A stretch of 64,000 nt of DNA from Pseudomonas sp. MYb185 (GTDB lineage: Bacteria > Pseudomonadota > Gammaproteobacteria > Pseudomonadales > Pseudomonadaceae). Every line of letters begins with the position of its first letter. Position 1 is the first letter of the stretch. The stretch is from NCBI RefSeq assembly GCF_002979975.1, contig NZ_PCQD01000001.1, positions 496,001 to 560,000 of the forward strand. Reading direction: 5' to 3'. Of the stretch, positions 48,169-57,183 are shown in pieces. The notes under the pieces are model-generated. The model worked only from the letters and a program-made list of their open reading frames with translations, had not been told where the DNA came from and did no database searches. The position numbers and the translations under genes are program-made.

Positions 48169-48327
48169 GCGAGGTCGGTGCTGCGTTCTTCCCTGCAGAA
48201 TCCGGTCGCCATTCATCAATCCGATACAGCTGACACAGGGCCAGTGATTGGGTGGACTCGGGTATTGGCCGGCGTCTACTCTCGGTCCTTTACGGGTATT
48301 CACAAGAGTAGGAATCAGGAGCAACTG

Positions 48328-49101
48328 ATGAGTGAAGTGACCACTGAGCTGAACGCTGGCGTGCTGACCATCAGCATCTCGCGTCCGGACAAGAAGAACG
48401 CGCTGACCAATGCGATGTATGGCGCGCTGGCCGATGCACTGGAGCGCACCGAGGCCGATGCCGATATCCGCGTTGCCCTGCTGCAGGCCGAGGGCGAGAT
48501 ATTCTCTGCCGGCAACGACCTGGGGGAGTTTGCCGCGCAATCGGTGGGCGAGGGGCCTGCGGTGCGGCATGTCGAGCGCTTTCTGCGCAACCTGGCCACC
48601 GCCAGCAAGCCGGTGATGGCGGCGGTGCAGGGCAAGGCGGTGGGCGTAGGCACCACCATGCTGCTGCATTGCGACTATGTCGTGCTGGCCGAGGACGCCC
48701 AACTGATCGCGCCCTTCATTGACCTGGCGCTGGTACCGGAAGCCAGCTCCAGCCTGCTGATGCCGCTGCGTATCGGCCATACGCGCGCCTTCGAGATGTT
48801 TGCCCTGTGTGAGCCGGTCTCAGCCAGCGACGCCCATGCCTGGGGCATCGCCAACAAGGTGGTCAGCCGCGCACAGTTGCACGTCGAAGCTCAGCGTATT
48901 GCCGGACTGATCGCGCAGAAACCGGCCGGCGCACTGGCCCTGGCCAAGGGGCTGATGCGCAATACCGAGCAGGTGCTGCAGCATATGGAGCGCGAGAGTC
49001 GGATCTTCTCCTCGCAGTTGCGCAGCGAAGAGGCCAGGGAAGCGTTCCGCGCCTTTGCCGAAAAACGCAAACCGGATTTCAGCCGGATTGGCAAGGGCTG
49101 A
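48328..49101 (+). CDS. Enoyl-CoA hydratase/isomerase-family protein
   Basis: 257-residue crotonase-fold protein. Oxyanion-hole segments GEIFSAGNDLGEF and GKAVGVGTTMLLHCDYVVLA and the Glu in LALVPEASSSLLMP are present. The fold supports hydratase or delta-isomerase activity; the substrate chain length and true reaction cannot be told from sequence. AGGAG lies 6 nt before the ATG at 48328. The 159-bp gap after gntK is unremarkable. Confidence 0.88.
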   Translation: MSEVTTELNAGVLTISISRPDKKNALTNAMYGALADALERTEADADIRVALLQAEGEIFSAGNDLGEFAAQSVGEGPAVRHVERFLRNLATASKPVMAAVQGKAVGVGTTMLLHCDYVVLAEDAQLIAPFIDLALVPEASSSLLMPLRIGHTRAFEMFALCEPVSASDAHAWGIANKVVSRAQLHVEAQRIAGLIAQKPAGALALAKGLMRNTEQVLQHMERESRIFSSQLRSEEAREAFRAFAEKRKPDFSRIGKG

Positions 49102-49136
49102 TAACCCAGCCAGGCGTCCGCCGGGCAGTCCGGTGT

Positions 49137-49251
49137 CATGGATTGCTTCACCCTACGGGCTCGCAATGACGATGTGCGCCGCACCCCAGCCACCGCCTCG
49201 TCATTGCGAGTCGCGAAGCGGCGTGGCAATCCATGCAGCAGGCAATTCAGC
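49137..49251. repeat. TCATTGCGA/GCAATCCA elements, locus 4
   Basis: A half-element TCATGGATTGCTTCACC...CTCGCAATGACG (49137-49171) is followed by the opposite half CGTCATTGCGAG...GCAATCCATG (about 49202-49236). The two halves are arranged inside-out relative to locus 1. They fill the 166-bp gap between convergent genes. Confidence 0.8.
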
Positions 49252-49267
49252 GCCGGCGCTGTAACCG

Positions 49268-49810
49268 TTACTCCGTTTCCGCCCCGGCTTGCCGTGCCAC
49301 ACCCAGCTCACCCAGCGTCGCGGCCATGTCTTCTGCCGACGTGGCCGGTTTGATGTCGGTATCGATCTTCAGAACCCGTCCGTCCTTGCCGATGTACACC
49401 GTATGGCGCCGGGCAAAACCCAGCGGGTGTAGCACCCCGTAAGCACGGGCGACGGACTTGTCCTCGTCACTCAATAGAGGAAAGTCAGCCCCGACGGATT
49501 CAGCAAAACCGATATTCTTGTCCAGCGGATCGACACTGGCCATGAAGTAGGCCACGTCGTACTCACGGATCAGATGACCGTTTTCCGCCAGCGATTTGCA
49601 TTCGATGGTGCAGCCGGAGGTATAGGCCTTGGGAAACCAGGCCAGCACCACGGCCTGCTTGCCACGGTAGTCAGCCAGGCTGTGGGTCTTACCATCGGAG
49701 CCGGGTAGAGCGAAGTCCGGTGCCGGTTCACCTACCTCCAGGGCATTGGCCGATGTGGTCATAGCTGCCAGCGATAGGCCCAGCAACAGGGATTTACAGT
49801 ATTTGAACAT
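49268..49810 (-). CDS. Exported peroxiredoxin (AhpC/TSA, Bcp-like)
   Basis: 180 residues: a signal peptide (KSLLLGLSLAAMTTSANA), then a thioredoxin-like peroxiredoxin with VGEPAPDFALPGSDGKTHSL, the peroxidatic Cys in KAYTSGCTIECKSL and a second Cys four residues later. The pattern is close to Bcp/PrxQ but the protein is periplasmic. Role: reduction of hydroperoxides. GGAGA precedes the ATG at 49810; the frame stays open far upstream, across the next gene, but this is not coding. It converges with the enoyl-CoA hydratase gene. Confidence 0.9.
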   Translation of the reverse strand: MFKYCKSLLLGLSLAAMTTSANALEVGEPAPDFALPGSDGKTHSLADYRGKQAVVLAWFPKAYTSGCTIECKSLAENGHLIREYDVAYFMASVDPLDKNIGFAESVGADFPLLSDEDKSVARAYGVLHPLGFARRHTVYIGKDGRVLKIDTDIKPATSAEDMAATLGELGVARQAGAETE

Positions 49811-49938
49811 GGCTTTCTCCAGCTCGGTGAGCGATGCCATTCGCAGCGCGGTGTGCTCAACAGTGTAGCAAGATCGCCATAGGGGTGAGGATCTCCTGTA
49901 TGTCGGCAACATGCGCAGGTTTATGCTTTGCCAGTTGC

Positions 49939-50619
49939 CTATTTTCGCTCGCAGATCCAGATGGTATGCCGCGCGCCGCGATTGCCATGGGCGAACACCT
50001 GAACGTCCTCGGCCTTGAAGCCGGCCCTGGCAAGCCGGTTGGAGAATTGCCGGTCGGCACTGGCAGACCAGACTGCGAGAATTCCCTTGGGCCTCAGCGC
50101 CCGTGCGCAGGCGGCCAGGCCGTCGAGCGAATACAGCCAGTTGTTGGCGCTGTGGGTCAGGCCCTCGGGACCATTGTCCACATCCAGCATGATGGCGTCG
50201 TATCCCTTGGGCTGCCCCTGCAGCACCTTTGCCACATCCTCGTTCAGCACCGTGGCGCGGGTATCCTGCAAGGGATAACCGGCCTTGACACCAAGTGGTC
50301 CACGGTTCCACTCGATGACCCCGGGAACCAGTTCTGCCACCTGGACCTCGGCATCCGGGCCCAGATGCTGCAGCGCTGACGCCAGGGTAAAACCCATACC
50401 CAGACCGCCGATCAGCACCCGGGCGTTGGGCCGCGTGGCGATCTTGCCACAGGGAATGGCAGCCAGTGCGTCTTCGGAGCCATGCATGCGGGTGTTCATC
50501 AGCTGTCCACCCTTGCCGCTCTCCAGCTTGATGACGAAGTCCTCGCCGTATTCGAACAGGCACAGCGCGCCACCATCATTGGGGATGGGAGCGGTATCGA
50601 GCAGGACGAAGCGTTTCAT
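49939..50619 (-). CDS. Spermidine-synthase-like methyltransferase-fold protein
   Basis: 226 residues with the Rossmann-like core VLIGGLGMGFTLASALQHLG, VQVAELVPGVIEWNRGPLG and YDAIMLDVDNGPEGLTHSAN, as in the spermine/spermidine-synthase-like family of proteobacteria. The N-terminal tetramerisation domain of true spermidine synthase is missing, so polyamine synthesis is doubtful. It starts 14 bp after the MFS gene's stop, suggesting one operon. Confidence 0.8.
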   Translation of the reverse strand: MKRFVLLDTAPIPNDGGALCLFEYGEDFVIKLESGKGGQLMNTRMHGSEDALAAIPCGKIATRPNARVLIGGLGMGFTLASALQHLGPDAEVQVAELVPGVIEWNRGPLGVKAGYPLQDTRATVLNEDVAKVLQGQPKGYDAIMLDVDNGPEGLTHSANNWLYSLDGLAACARALRPKGILAVWSASADRQFSNRLARAGFKAEDVQVFAHGNRGARHTIWICERK

Positions 50620-50633
50620 GGTGATCTCGCGTA

Positions 50634-51986
50634 TCAGCGGTTTATATCGACATTCCGAGTTTCCTTGCCGACCAGCAGGGCAATCAGGGTGATGGTGGCC
50701 ATTGCCGCGAGATACACTCCGACCAGGAACGGGCTACCACCCCCGACGCTCCACAGCCAGACGGCAATGAACGGCGCCACGGCGGCGCCGAGAATCGAGG
50801 AGACGTTATAGGAAATGCCCGAGCCGGTGTAGCGCACATTGGTGGGGAACAGCTCCGGGAGCAGGGCGCCCATCGGGCCGAAGGTCATGCCCATCAGGCT
50901 GAAGCCGAGGATCAACCAGGCCATGACCCCCACAAAGCCCATCGACAACAGCGGCACCCACAGCAGACTGAACAGGATGATGCCCAGGGTGACCAGGATC
51001 AGCGTCTTGCGCCGTCCCAGCCGGTCCGCCCACAGCCCTGACAGCAGAGTGAAGATACCGAAGAAAACCACGCCGACAATCAGCATCAGCACGAAGTTGT
51101 TGTAGCTGTAACCCAGGCCTGCCAGTTGCCCAGGGCCGGGCTCTACCGGTGCGCGACCGTAACTCAAGGAGAAGGTGGTCATCAGATAGAACAGCACATA
51201 GGTGGCCAGCATGTAGAAGGTGCCGAGAATCAGCTCGCGCCAGTTCTTGCGCACCACCTCACCCAGCGGCAGCTTGACTACCTTGCCGGTGGACACCGCC
51301 TTGGAGAACGCGGTGCTTTCCACCAGGTTCAGGCGGATCCACAGGCCGATGATCACCATCACCGCGGAAAACAGGAAGGGAATGCGCCAGCCCCAGTCGA
51401 GGAAGGCCTCCGAAGGCCGCGAGGGATTGTCCGACGGCAGCGCGGCCGCGACGATGAGAAACAACCCGTTGGCGATGATGAAGCCCAGCGGCGCGCCCAA
51501 CTGCGGGAAGGTGCCGAACAGGGCGCGTTTGCCCACCGGTGCGTTCTCGGTGGCCACCAGCGCTGCCCCCGACCACTCGCCGCCAATGGCAAAGCCCTGG
51601 GCGAGACGCAGGATGACCAGCATCAGCGGAGCCAACCAGCCGATGGCATGGTAGGTCGGCAGCAACCCGATCAGGAAGGTGGCGATACCCATGGTCAGCA
51701 GGGCGTAGATCAGGGTGGTCTTGCGTCCGACCTTGTCGCCGAGATGGCCGAAGAACACCGCGCCGAGCGGGCGTGCAATCATCGCTGCGCCGAAGATGGC
51801 AAAGGATGCCAGCAGTGCCACCGTCTCGTTGCCCGGCGGAAAGAACAGGTGCGGAAACACCAGAACGGCTGCCGTTGCGTATACATAGAAGTCATAGAAC
51901 TCGATGGTCGTGCCGACCAGACTGGCAAACATGACACGGGAGCGGGAGTTGGCTGGAACTGGTACAGGGTCGATGGAGTGGGACAT
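50634..51986 (-). CDS. MFS metabolite:H+ symporter
   Basis: 450-residue, 12-helix permease of the metabolite:H+ symporter group (ShiA/ProP/KgtP relatives). It has SLVGTTIEFYDFYVYATAAV, the A-like loop FFGHLGDKVGRKTT, and LAQGFAIGGEWSGAALVATE. Substrate unknown; members carry small organic acids, betaines or shikimate. It follows the DadA-like gene at 163 bp on the same strand, so it may be partly governed by the glycine riboswitch. Confidence 0.88.
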   Translation of the reverse strand: MSHSIDPVPVPANSRSRVMFASLVGTTIEFYDFYVYATAAVLVFPHLFFPPGNETVALLASFAIFGAAMIARPLGAVFFGHLGDKVGRKTTLIYALLTMGIATFLIGLLPTYHAIGWLAPLMLVILRLAQGFAIGGEWSGAALVATENAPVGKRALFGTFPQLGAPLGFIIANGLFLIVAAALPSDNPSRPSEAFLDWGWRIPFLFSAVMVIIGLWIRLNLVESTAFSKAVSTGKVVKLPLGEVVRKNWRELILGTFYMLATYVLFYLMTTFSLSYGRAPVEPGPGQLAGLGYSYNNFVLMLIVGVVFFGIFTLLSGLWADRLGRRKTLILVTLGIILFSLLWVPLLSMGFVGVMAWLILGFSLMGMTFGPMGALLPELFPTNVRYTGSGISYNVSSILGAAVAPFIAVWLWSVGGGSPFLVGVYLAAMATITLIALLVGKETRNVDINR

Positions 51987-52149
51987 GGCCTGCCGATTCG
52001 AGAAATGGATGGGATGCCGCGCTGAGCCGCGGCCGGCGGGCTATTCTACGGAACGTGGAGACGGGACGCTATCTTCGCCGAGCCGACGGAGGGGTCGCCG
52101 TATGCAGACCGCGAGGACGTCCATCGGCCTCGCGATCGTCCTGCCGCTT

Positions 52150-53409
52150 TTATACGTAGGCCGGTTGTCCGGACGCGACTGCTGCGTTGCTGCCCAGTGC
52201 CTGCTCGACCACGCCGCTGACCATGTCTGCGGTGACCGCGCTCAGCGTCCAGCCCAGGTGACCGTGGCCGGTGTTGTAGAACACGCAGGGTGATTTGCCA
52301 CGTCCGACCTTGGGCATCATGTTTGGCATCATCGGGCGCAGGCCGGCCCATGGCACCACGCTGCGGGTATTGACGCCGGGGAAGCATTCATTGACCCAGT
52401 CCACCAGCGGGCGAATGCGGTCGGCACGGATATCGCGGTTGTGACCATTGAATTCGGCGGTACCGGCGACCCGGAAGCGATCATGGCCCAGGCGGCTGCT
52501 GACCAGTTTGGTCTCGTCATCCAGCAGGCTGACGATTGGTGCCGAGGCGCGGCTGATCTCGTCAGTCAGGTTGACCGTGATCGAGTAGCCCTTGACCGGG
52601 TAGATGTTTACCCGGTCGCCCAGTTGCGCGGCCAGGTCGCGGCTGGCCGTACCGGCACACACAACCAGACCATCGAACTGCAGTATCTCGTCGCCGGCAT
52701 CCTTGCCGAGGGTCACGCTGGCGCGCTTGCCATCGGTGGCGACCGCCTTCACATCCTGGCCATAGAGGCAGCGCACGCCCAGACGCTCGATCGCCACGGC
52801 GAGCCCGTTGGTGAATTTGTGGATATCACCAGTGGAGTCGCATTCGGTGAAATAGCCGCCGTAGTAGTTGCCGGCCAGGGTCGGTTCGATGCCGCGCATT
52901 TCTTCCGGTGTTACGCTGCGGCGTGGCAGGCCGCCTTCGGCCAGCAACCGGGAAACCTGTCCAGCATGCTCGAAGCCGGCCTTGTCGCGGTAAATATGCA
53001 GGATGCCTTTCTTCTTCAGATCGAAGTCGATGCCCTCCGCCTCAGCCCAGGCGAACAGGTGCTCGCGTGCTGCGATCGCCAGACGGGCGGTTTCGATGGT
53101 GTTCTGACGGTAGCTGGGAATCGCGCCGATGAATTCGGCGAACCAGGAGAGCTTGTGCCAGCTGGGCTTGGGATTGACCAGCAGCGGCGCATCGCTCTTG
53201 AGCATCCACTTCAAGCCTTTGACGATGGTCGACCAATGGTTCCAGACCTCGGCATTGGAGGCCGATAGCTGGCCACCGTTGGCGAAGGAGGTTTCCATGG
53301 CGGCATAGCGGTGTTTCTCGAACAGGGTGACCGCGAAGCCACGCTTGGCCAGGGCATAGGCCGTGGTTACGCCAGTGATTCCACCACCAAGGACAGCGAT
53401 TCTTTTCAT
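52150..53409 (-). CDS. dadA: D-amino acid dehydrogenase (DadA-family FAD enzyme)
   Basis: 419-residue FAD oxidoreductase of the DAO superfamily. FAD-binding RIAVLGGGITGVTTAYALAK at the N-terminus, GQLSASNAEVWNHWSTIVKG (a DadA signature region) and the C-terminal CVFYNTGHGHLGWTLSAVTA. DadA deaminates D-amino acids to keto acids in the inner membrane. A tandem glycine riboswitch precedes it, so glycine or a glycine-related substrate may be relevant. GGAG precedes the start at 53409. Confidence 0.88.
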   Translation of the reverse strand: MKRIAVLGGGITGVTTAYALAKRGFAVTLFEKHRYAAMETSFANGGQLSASNAEVWNHWSTIVKGLKWMLKSDAPLLVNPKPSWHKLSWFAEFIGAIPSYRQNTIETARLAIAAREHLFAWAEAEGIDFDLKKKGILHIYRDKAGFEHAGQVSRLLAEGGLPRRSVTPEEMRGIEPTLAGNYYGGYFTECDSTGDIHKFTNGLAVAIERLGVRCLYGQDVKAVATDGKRASVTLGKDAGDEILQFDGLVVCAGTASRDLAAQLGDRVNIYPVKGYSITVNLTDEISRASAPIVSLLDDETKLVSSRLGHDRFRVAGTAEFNGHNRDIRADRIRPLVDWVNECFPGVNTRSVVPWAGLRPMMPNMMPKVGRGKSPCVFYNTGHGHLGWTLSAVTADMVSGVVEQALGSNAAVASGQPAYV

Positions 53410-53469
53410 TGTTGTAGCTCCAGATACGTCAGGGTTTGAGCCCGCGCGCACCAATGCGCGGCGAGCGCC

Positions 53470-53655
53470 CCCTCTGTCCTGGACCTGAGAGTTTCACGGA
53501 CCGCCAACGCGCGGCCCGCTTGCTCCTTCGGTGCGCCCGGCGACGATAGCGGGCGGCTCTTCAGAGTTCACCAGTGATAACGGTCCTTTTGCCTGAGAGT
53601 TTCCGGGGCGGTTGCTCCTTCGGCGCTGCGGCGATAATGCCGGCAGTCTCTCCCG
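53470..53655 (-). promoter_or_regulatory. Tandem glycine riboswitch
   Basis: Read on the minus strand: GGGAGAG near 53654, then CCGAAGGAGCAA, CTCTCAGGCAAAAGGACCG (aptamer 1), followed by a short linker and a second aptamer with CCGAAGGAGCAA and CTCTCAGGTCCAGGACAGAG, its first strand degenerate (ACTCTGAAGAG). These are the conserved gcvT-type elements, and the two-aptamer order is clear. No T-run terminator is seen before the dadA start, so control may be at translation or by an element I cannot resolve (a GC-rich hairpin at about 53441-53465). Confidence 0.93.
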
Positions 53656-53813
53656 ATATCACACTTGATGCGCGCCGTTTCCGCCATGCGGCAAGCCGGC
53701 ACCCAAACATGAAACCACCCTGCCAGAAAATCCCGCCGTTGTAACCTTCGACTTTCAGATAAAAGCGCAGGTGAGCTGCCTATCACTGGCGTCACCATGC
53801 GCTACCGAGGCGT

Positions 53814-54716
53814 TCAGCGGCTGATCAGGGAAGGGGCCACCACCAGCACGGCGCTGGCCACGATCAGCAGCAGGCCAAGCTTTTCCCGCGCCGATACCTG
53901 TTCCTTCAGCCAGTGCTGCGACAGCAGCAGGGTGAAGAATACCTCTATCTGTCCCAGCGTCTTGACCAGCGCCACTTCCTCCAGGTTGACCGCAGTGAAC
54001 CAGCACAACGAGGCGATGGAGCTGGACAGGCTGATACGGAACACCAGTGATGGACGTTGCCACAGCCTGAGCAGGGTGGGGCGGTCCCGCAGCACCAGCC
54101 AGCCGGTCAGCAAGGCCACCTGGATGCTGATGGTCCACACCAGCGCCCAGGCTGCGGTGTGCATGAAGGGTAGATCCAACTGGTGGCAGGCATCCCGTAT
54201 CCACAGGGTGGTCAGGGCGAAACACAGGCCGCTGCCCAAGCCCACCAGCAGGGTGGTCAGGTCCAGCGAGCCGGGCTTGCTGCGGCCCTTGAGCAGCCAT
54301 ACCGCCACGGAGCCGACGGCGATGCCCAGCCAGCCGACAGGGCCGAGCAGCGCACCGAAGAACATCGAGCCCAGCATCGCCGCCAGCAACGCCTCGCTCT
54401 TGGCCAGACCGACCCCCGCGGTATAGCTGCGGCGCTGGAACAGCAGCACCATCAGCGCGGTAGCCAGAATCTGGGTAACCGCTGCGGCGCTGACGTCGAA
54501 GATGAAGCGACCGCTGAATTGCGGAATAGCCGCCGGCGCAATGGCATACAGCAGGGCAAGGTAGATGGCAGCCAGAGGCAGCGCCCAGATAAAGCGTGCC
54601 AGGGTCACACCGATGGCATTGACCTCGCGGCTGAGCTGTTTCTGTTGGGCGTTGCGCAGCGCCTGGGTAAAGGCGGCGGCGAGGGTGAAGGGTATCCAGA
54701 GCATGCCGGTCATCAT
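53814..54716 (-). CDS. EamA-family drug/metabolite transporter
   Basis: 300-residue protein of ten hydrophobic segments arranged as two EamA repeats (QALRNAQQKQLSREVNAIGV start; FQRRSYTAGVGLAKSEALLA; FTAVNLEEVALVKTLGQIEV). It is typical of inner-membrane exporters of amino acids or other small metabolites; the substrate is unknown. The start could be either of two consecutive ATGs (54716 or 54713) or 54704; none has a good ribosome-binding site. The gap to ppa (274 bp) holds no clear gene. Confidence 0.82.
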   Translation of the reverse strand: MMTGMLWIPFTLAAAFTQALRNAQQKQLSREVNAIGVTLARFIWALPLAAIYLALLYAIAPAAIPQFSGRFIFDVSAAAVTQILATALMVLLFQRRSYTAGVGLAKSEALLAAMLGSMFFGALLGPVGWLGIAVGSVAVWLLKGRSKPGSLDLTTLLVGLGSGLCFALTTLWIRDACHQLDLPFMHTAAWALVWTISIQVALLTGWLVLRDRPTLLRLWQRPSLVFRISLSSSIASLCWFTAVNLEEVALVKTLGQIEVFFTLLLSQHWLKEQVSAREKLGLLLIVASAVLVVAPSLISR

Positions 54717-54945
54717 GTCAAAAGGCGCACAGCCTCCTCCTGTTGGGCTACGTCGTCAAGGTCAGAGCAGCGCTACCGGGATATGAAGGCTGCCGACGAT
54801 GGGGTGGCTGGCTGAGGGTCTAGGCCCACGCAACGGGGCAAGCGCGGAAGCAGGCAGGCGGTCGTAGCGGGTGACCAGAAGGAAGCAGTGTCCGTGTGCC
54901 TCGCGCATCTGCGCCGCCGTAGTTGATGGTTACTGAAACGCAGGC

Positions 54946-54975
54946 ATAAAAAAGCCCGGCTTGTGGCCGGGCTTC
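54946..54975 (-). terminator. Terminator of ppa
   Basis: On the minus strand AAGCCCGGC and GCCGGGCTTTTTT form a 9-bp stem with a U-rich tail, 16 bp after the ppa stop. Confidence 0.9.
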
Positions 54976-54990
54976 CATTCGGCAAGAAGC

Positions 54991-55518
54991 TTATTTTTGG
55001 TAAGCGTCTACTGCCTTTACAATTTCCGCACGGGCTTCGTCAGCGTTGCCCCAGCGGTCGATCTTGACCCACTTGCCGGCTTCCAGATCCTTGTAGTTCT
55101 CGAAGAAGTGCTGGATCTGCTGGATCAGCAGTTCGGGCAGGTCGGTGTGTTCCTTCACGTCCTTGTACAGAACGCTCAGTTTGTCATGGGGTACGGCAAT
55201 CAGCTTGGCATCGCCACCGCCATCGTCGGTCATGTGCAGCACGCCAACCGGGCGGCAGCGGATGACTGCGCCGGGTGCAACCGGGTGCGGGGTGACTACT
55301 AGTACGTCCAGCGGGTCGCCATCGTCAGCCAGGGTGTTCGGAATGAAACCGTAGTTGGCCGGGTAGAACATCGGGGTTGCCATGAAGCGGTCGACGAACA
55401 GGGTGCTGGAATCCTTGTCGATCTCGTACTTGATGGGCGCATGGTTGGCCGGGATCTCGATGGCGACGTAGATATCGTTGGGGATGTCTTTACCTGCGGG
55501 GATCTGGTCGTAGCTCAT
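54991..55518 (-). CDS. ppa: Inorganic pyrophosphatase (family I)
   Basis: Hydrolyses pyrophosphate to drive biosynthesis. The 175 residues have the family signature DGDPLDVLV within [18 protein letters not shown], plus [16 protein letters not shown] and the metal-binding [14 protein letters not shown]. It belongs to the soluble single-domain class. It lies 235 bp downstream of the PPi-dependent phosphofructokinase gene on the same strand. Confidence 0.97.
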   Translation of the reverse strand: MSYDQIPAGKDIPNDIYVAIEIPANHAPIKYEIDKDSSTLFVDRFMATPMFYPANYGFIPNTLADDGDPLDVLVVTPHPVAPGAVIRCRPVGVLHMTDDGGGDAKLIAVPHDKLSVLYKDVKEHTDLPELLIQQIQHFFENYKDLEAGKWVKIDRWGNADEARAEIVKAVDAYQK

Positions 55519-55642
55519 GGGTTACCTGATGCGGGGCATGGTGAAATGGGATTGGAGTCTGCCATTGCTGGCGACACCGGGGAAAATATGGGCGGGGATT
55601 ATACCAGTGCAAACCCGCCATGGCGAGCCAATGCTCGCGTAC

Positions 55643-55738
55643 ACCGTCATTGCGAACCCGCAGGGTGAAGCAATCCATGACACCGGGCTGGCCGGCCAGC
55701 GCTGGATTGCCACGTCGCTTCGCGACTCGCAATGACGG
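55643..55738. repeat. TCATTGCGA/GCAATCCA inverted repeat, locus 5 (pfp-ppa gap)
   Basis: Complete element: ACCGTCATTGCGAACC ... GCAATCCATG ... TGGATTGCC ... CGACTCGCAATGACGGGG. It is about 96 bp long and nearly fills the pfp-ppa gap. Confidence 0.88.
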
Positions 55739-55753
55739 GGTGGTGGTAATGAT

Positions 55754-57013
55754 TCAGACCTTGAACGGTGCCAGCTTGCGCTCGACCGGCAGGTTCTGCA
55801 GGCGTACATAGTCCGGCAGGCCGTTGCGGAACGGCGGAATGTCCTCGCCCTGGATCAGCGGAGACAGGTACTGGCGGCAGGCGTCGGTGATGTGGAAGCC
55901 GTCCTCGGTGATGAAGTCGCGGGGCATGAACTTCTCGACGTTGGCCACTTCGCTCAGCGGCGCTTCGATGATGTCCCAGCGGTAGGGCGTATCTTCGAGG
56001 CGGCGGATCGCCGGCATGATGGCGTTCTTGCCTTCCAGGGCGATGCGTACTGCGGCCTGGCCGAGGGCATAGGCCTGCTCGACATCGACCTTGGAGGCGA
56101 TGTGGCGGGCGGCGCGTTGCAGGTAGTCAGCCACGGCCCAGTGGTACTTGTAGCCGAGCTTCTCGCGTACCAGGTTGGCGATGGTCGGTGCTACACCGCC
56201 CAGTTGGGCATGGCCGAAAGCGTCGGTCAGGCCGGACTCGGAAAGGAACTTGCCATCCTGGTTCTTGATGCCCTCGGAGACGCCGATTACGCAATAGCCG
56301 TGGGTCTTCACGCACTCGTCGACGCGGGCAAGGAAGGCCGCCTCGTCGAACTCGATCTCGGGGAACAGCAGGATGTGCGGTGCTTCCCCTTCTGCCTCGC
56401 TGGCCAGGCCGCAGGCGGCGGTGATCCAGCCGGCGTGGCGGCCCATGACTTCAAGGATGAACACCTTGGTCGAGGTGGCGGACATGGAAGCCACGTCATA
56501 GCCGGCTTCGCGAATGGATGTGGCGACGTACTTGGCCACCGAGCCGAAACCGGGACAGCAATCGGTGATCGGCAGGTCGTTGTCCACGGTCTTCGGTACA
56601 TGGATGGCCTGGATCGGATAGCCCATGGTCTCGGCCAGTTGGGATACCTTCAGGCAGGTATCGGCGGAATCGCCACCGCCGTTATAGAAGAAGTAACCGA
56701 TATCGTGTGCCTTGAATACTTCGATCAGACGCTCGTACTCGGCGCGGTTGGCATCCAGGCTTTTCAGCTTGTAGCGGCAGGAGCCGAAGGCACCGGAGGG
56801 GGTATGGCGCAGGGCAGCGATGTTCTCCGCCGACTCCAGGCTGGTGTCGATCAGGTCTTCGGTAAGAGCGCCAATAATGCCATTACGACCAGCGTAGACT
56901 TTTCCAATCTTGTCCGGGTGCTGGCGGGCAGTTTCAATGACGCCGGCCGCCGAGGCGTTGATCACTGCGGTTACCCCGCCTGATTGGGCATAAAAGGCAT
57001 TTTTGACGGTCAT
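55754..57013 (-). CDS. pfp: PPi-dependent 6-phosphofructokinase
   Basis: Reversible phosphorylation of fructose 6-phosphate with pyrophosphate. The 419 residues begin TVKNAFYAQSGGVTAVINAS after Met; the active region reads FFYNGGGDSADTC and PKTVDNDLPITDCCPGFGS. Lys in PKTVDND (where ATP enzymes have GTIDND) and Asp before Ser in GGGDS support the PPi-dependent type. GGAG precedes the ATG at 57013. It shares the substrate PPi with the adjacent pyrophosphatase. The assignment of PPi over ATP is inference from the two residues. Confidence 0.88.
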   Translation of the reverse strand: MTVKNAFYAQSGGVTAVINASAAGVIETARQHPDKIGKVYAGRNGIIGALTEDLIDTSLESAENIAALRHTPSGAFGSCRYKLKSLDANRAEYERLIEVFKAHDIGYFFYNGGGDSADTCLKVSQLAETMGYPIQAIHVPKTVDNDLPITDCCPGFGSVAKYVATSIREAGYDVASMSATSTKVFILEVMGRHAGWITAACGLASEAEGEAPHILLFPEIEFDEAAFLARVDECVKTHGYCVIGVSEGIKNQDGKFLSESGLTDAFGHAQLGGVAPTIANLVREKLGYKYHWAVADYLQRAARHIASKVDVEQAYALGQAAVRIALEGKNAIMPAIRRLEDTPYRWDIIEAPLSEVANVEKFMPRDFITEDGFHITDACRQYLSPLIQGEDIPPFRNGLPDYVRLQNLPVERKLAPFKV

Positions 57014-57183
57014 GCTGACTCCATGGTGTGTGTCTGATGTCGGATACGACAACCGAATCAACGGAACGGTTGCACTACTCTGTGAAAAGAGCGCGCAATG
57101 CTGACTGGCTAACGAATGGCGCGCATGATAGCCGAATGCACGATGCTTTGCATGACTGCCTGCCGGATGGTGTATCTGTCTTG

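Noticed and set aside
49811..50563. Long N-terminal extension of the peroxiredoxin frame
   Set aside because: The extension runs across the spermidine-synthase-like gene in another frame; the signal peptide and GGAGA place the start at 49810.
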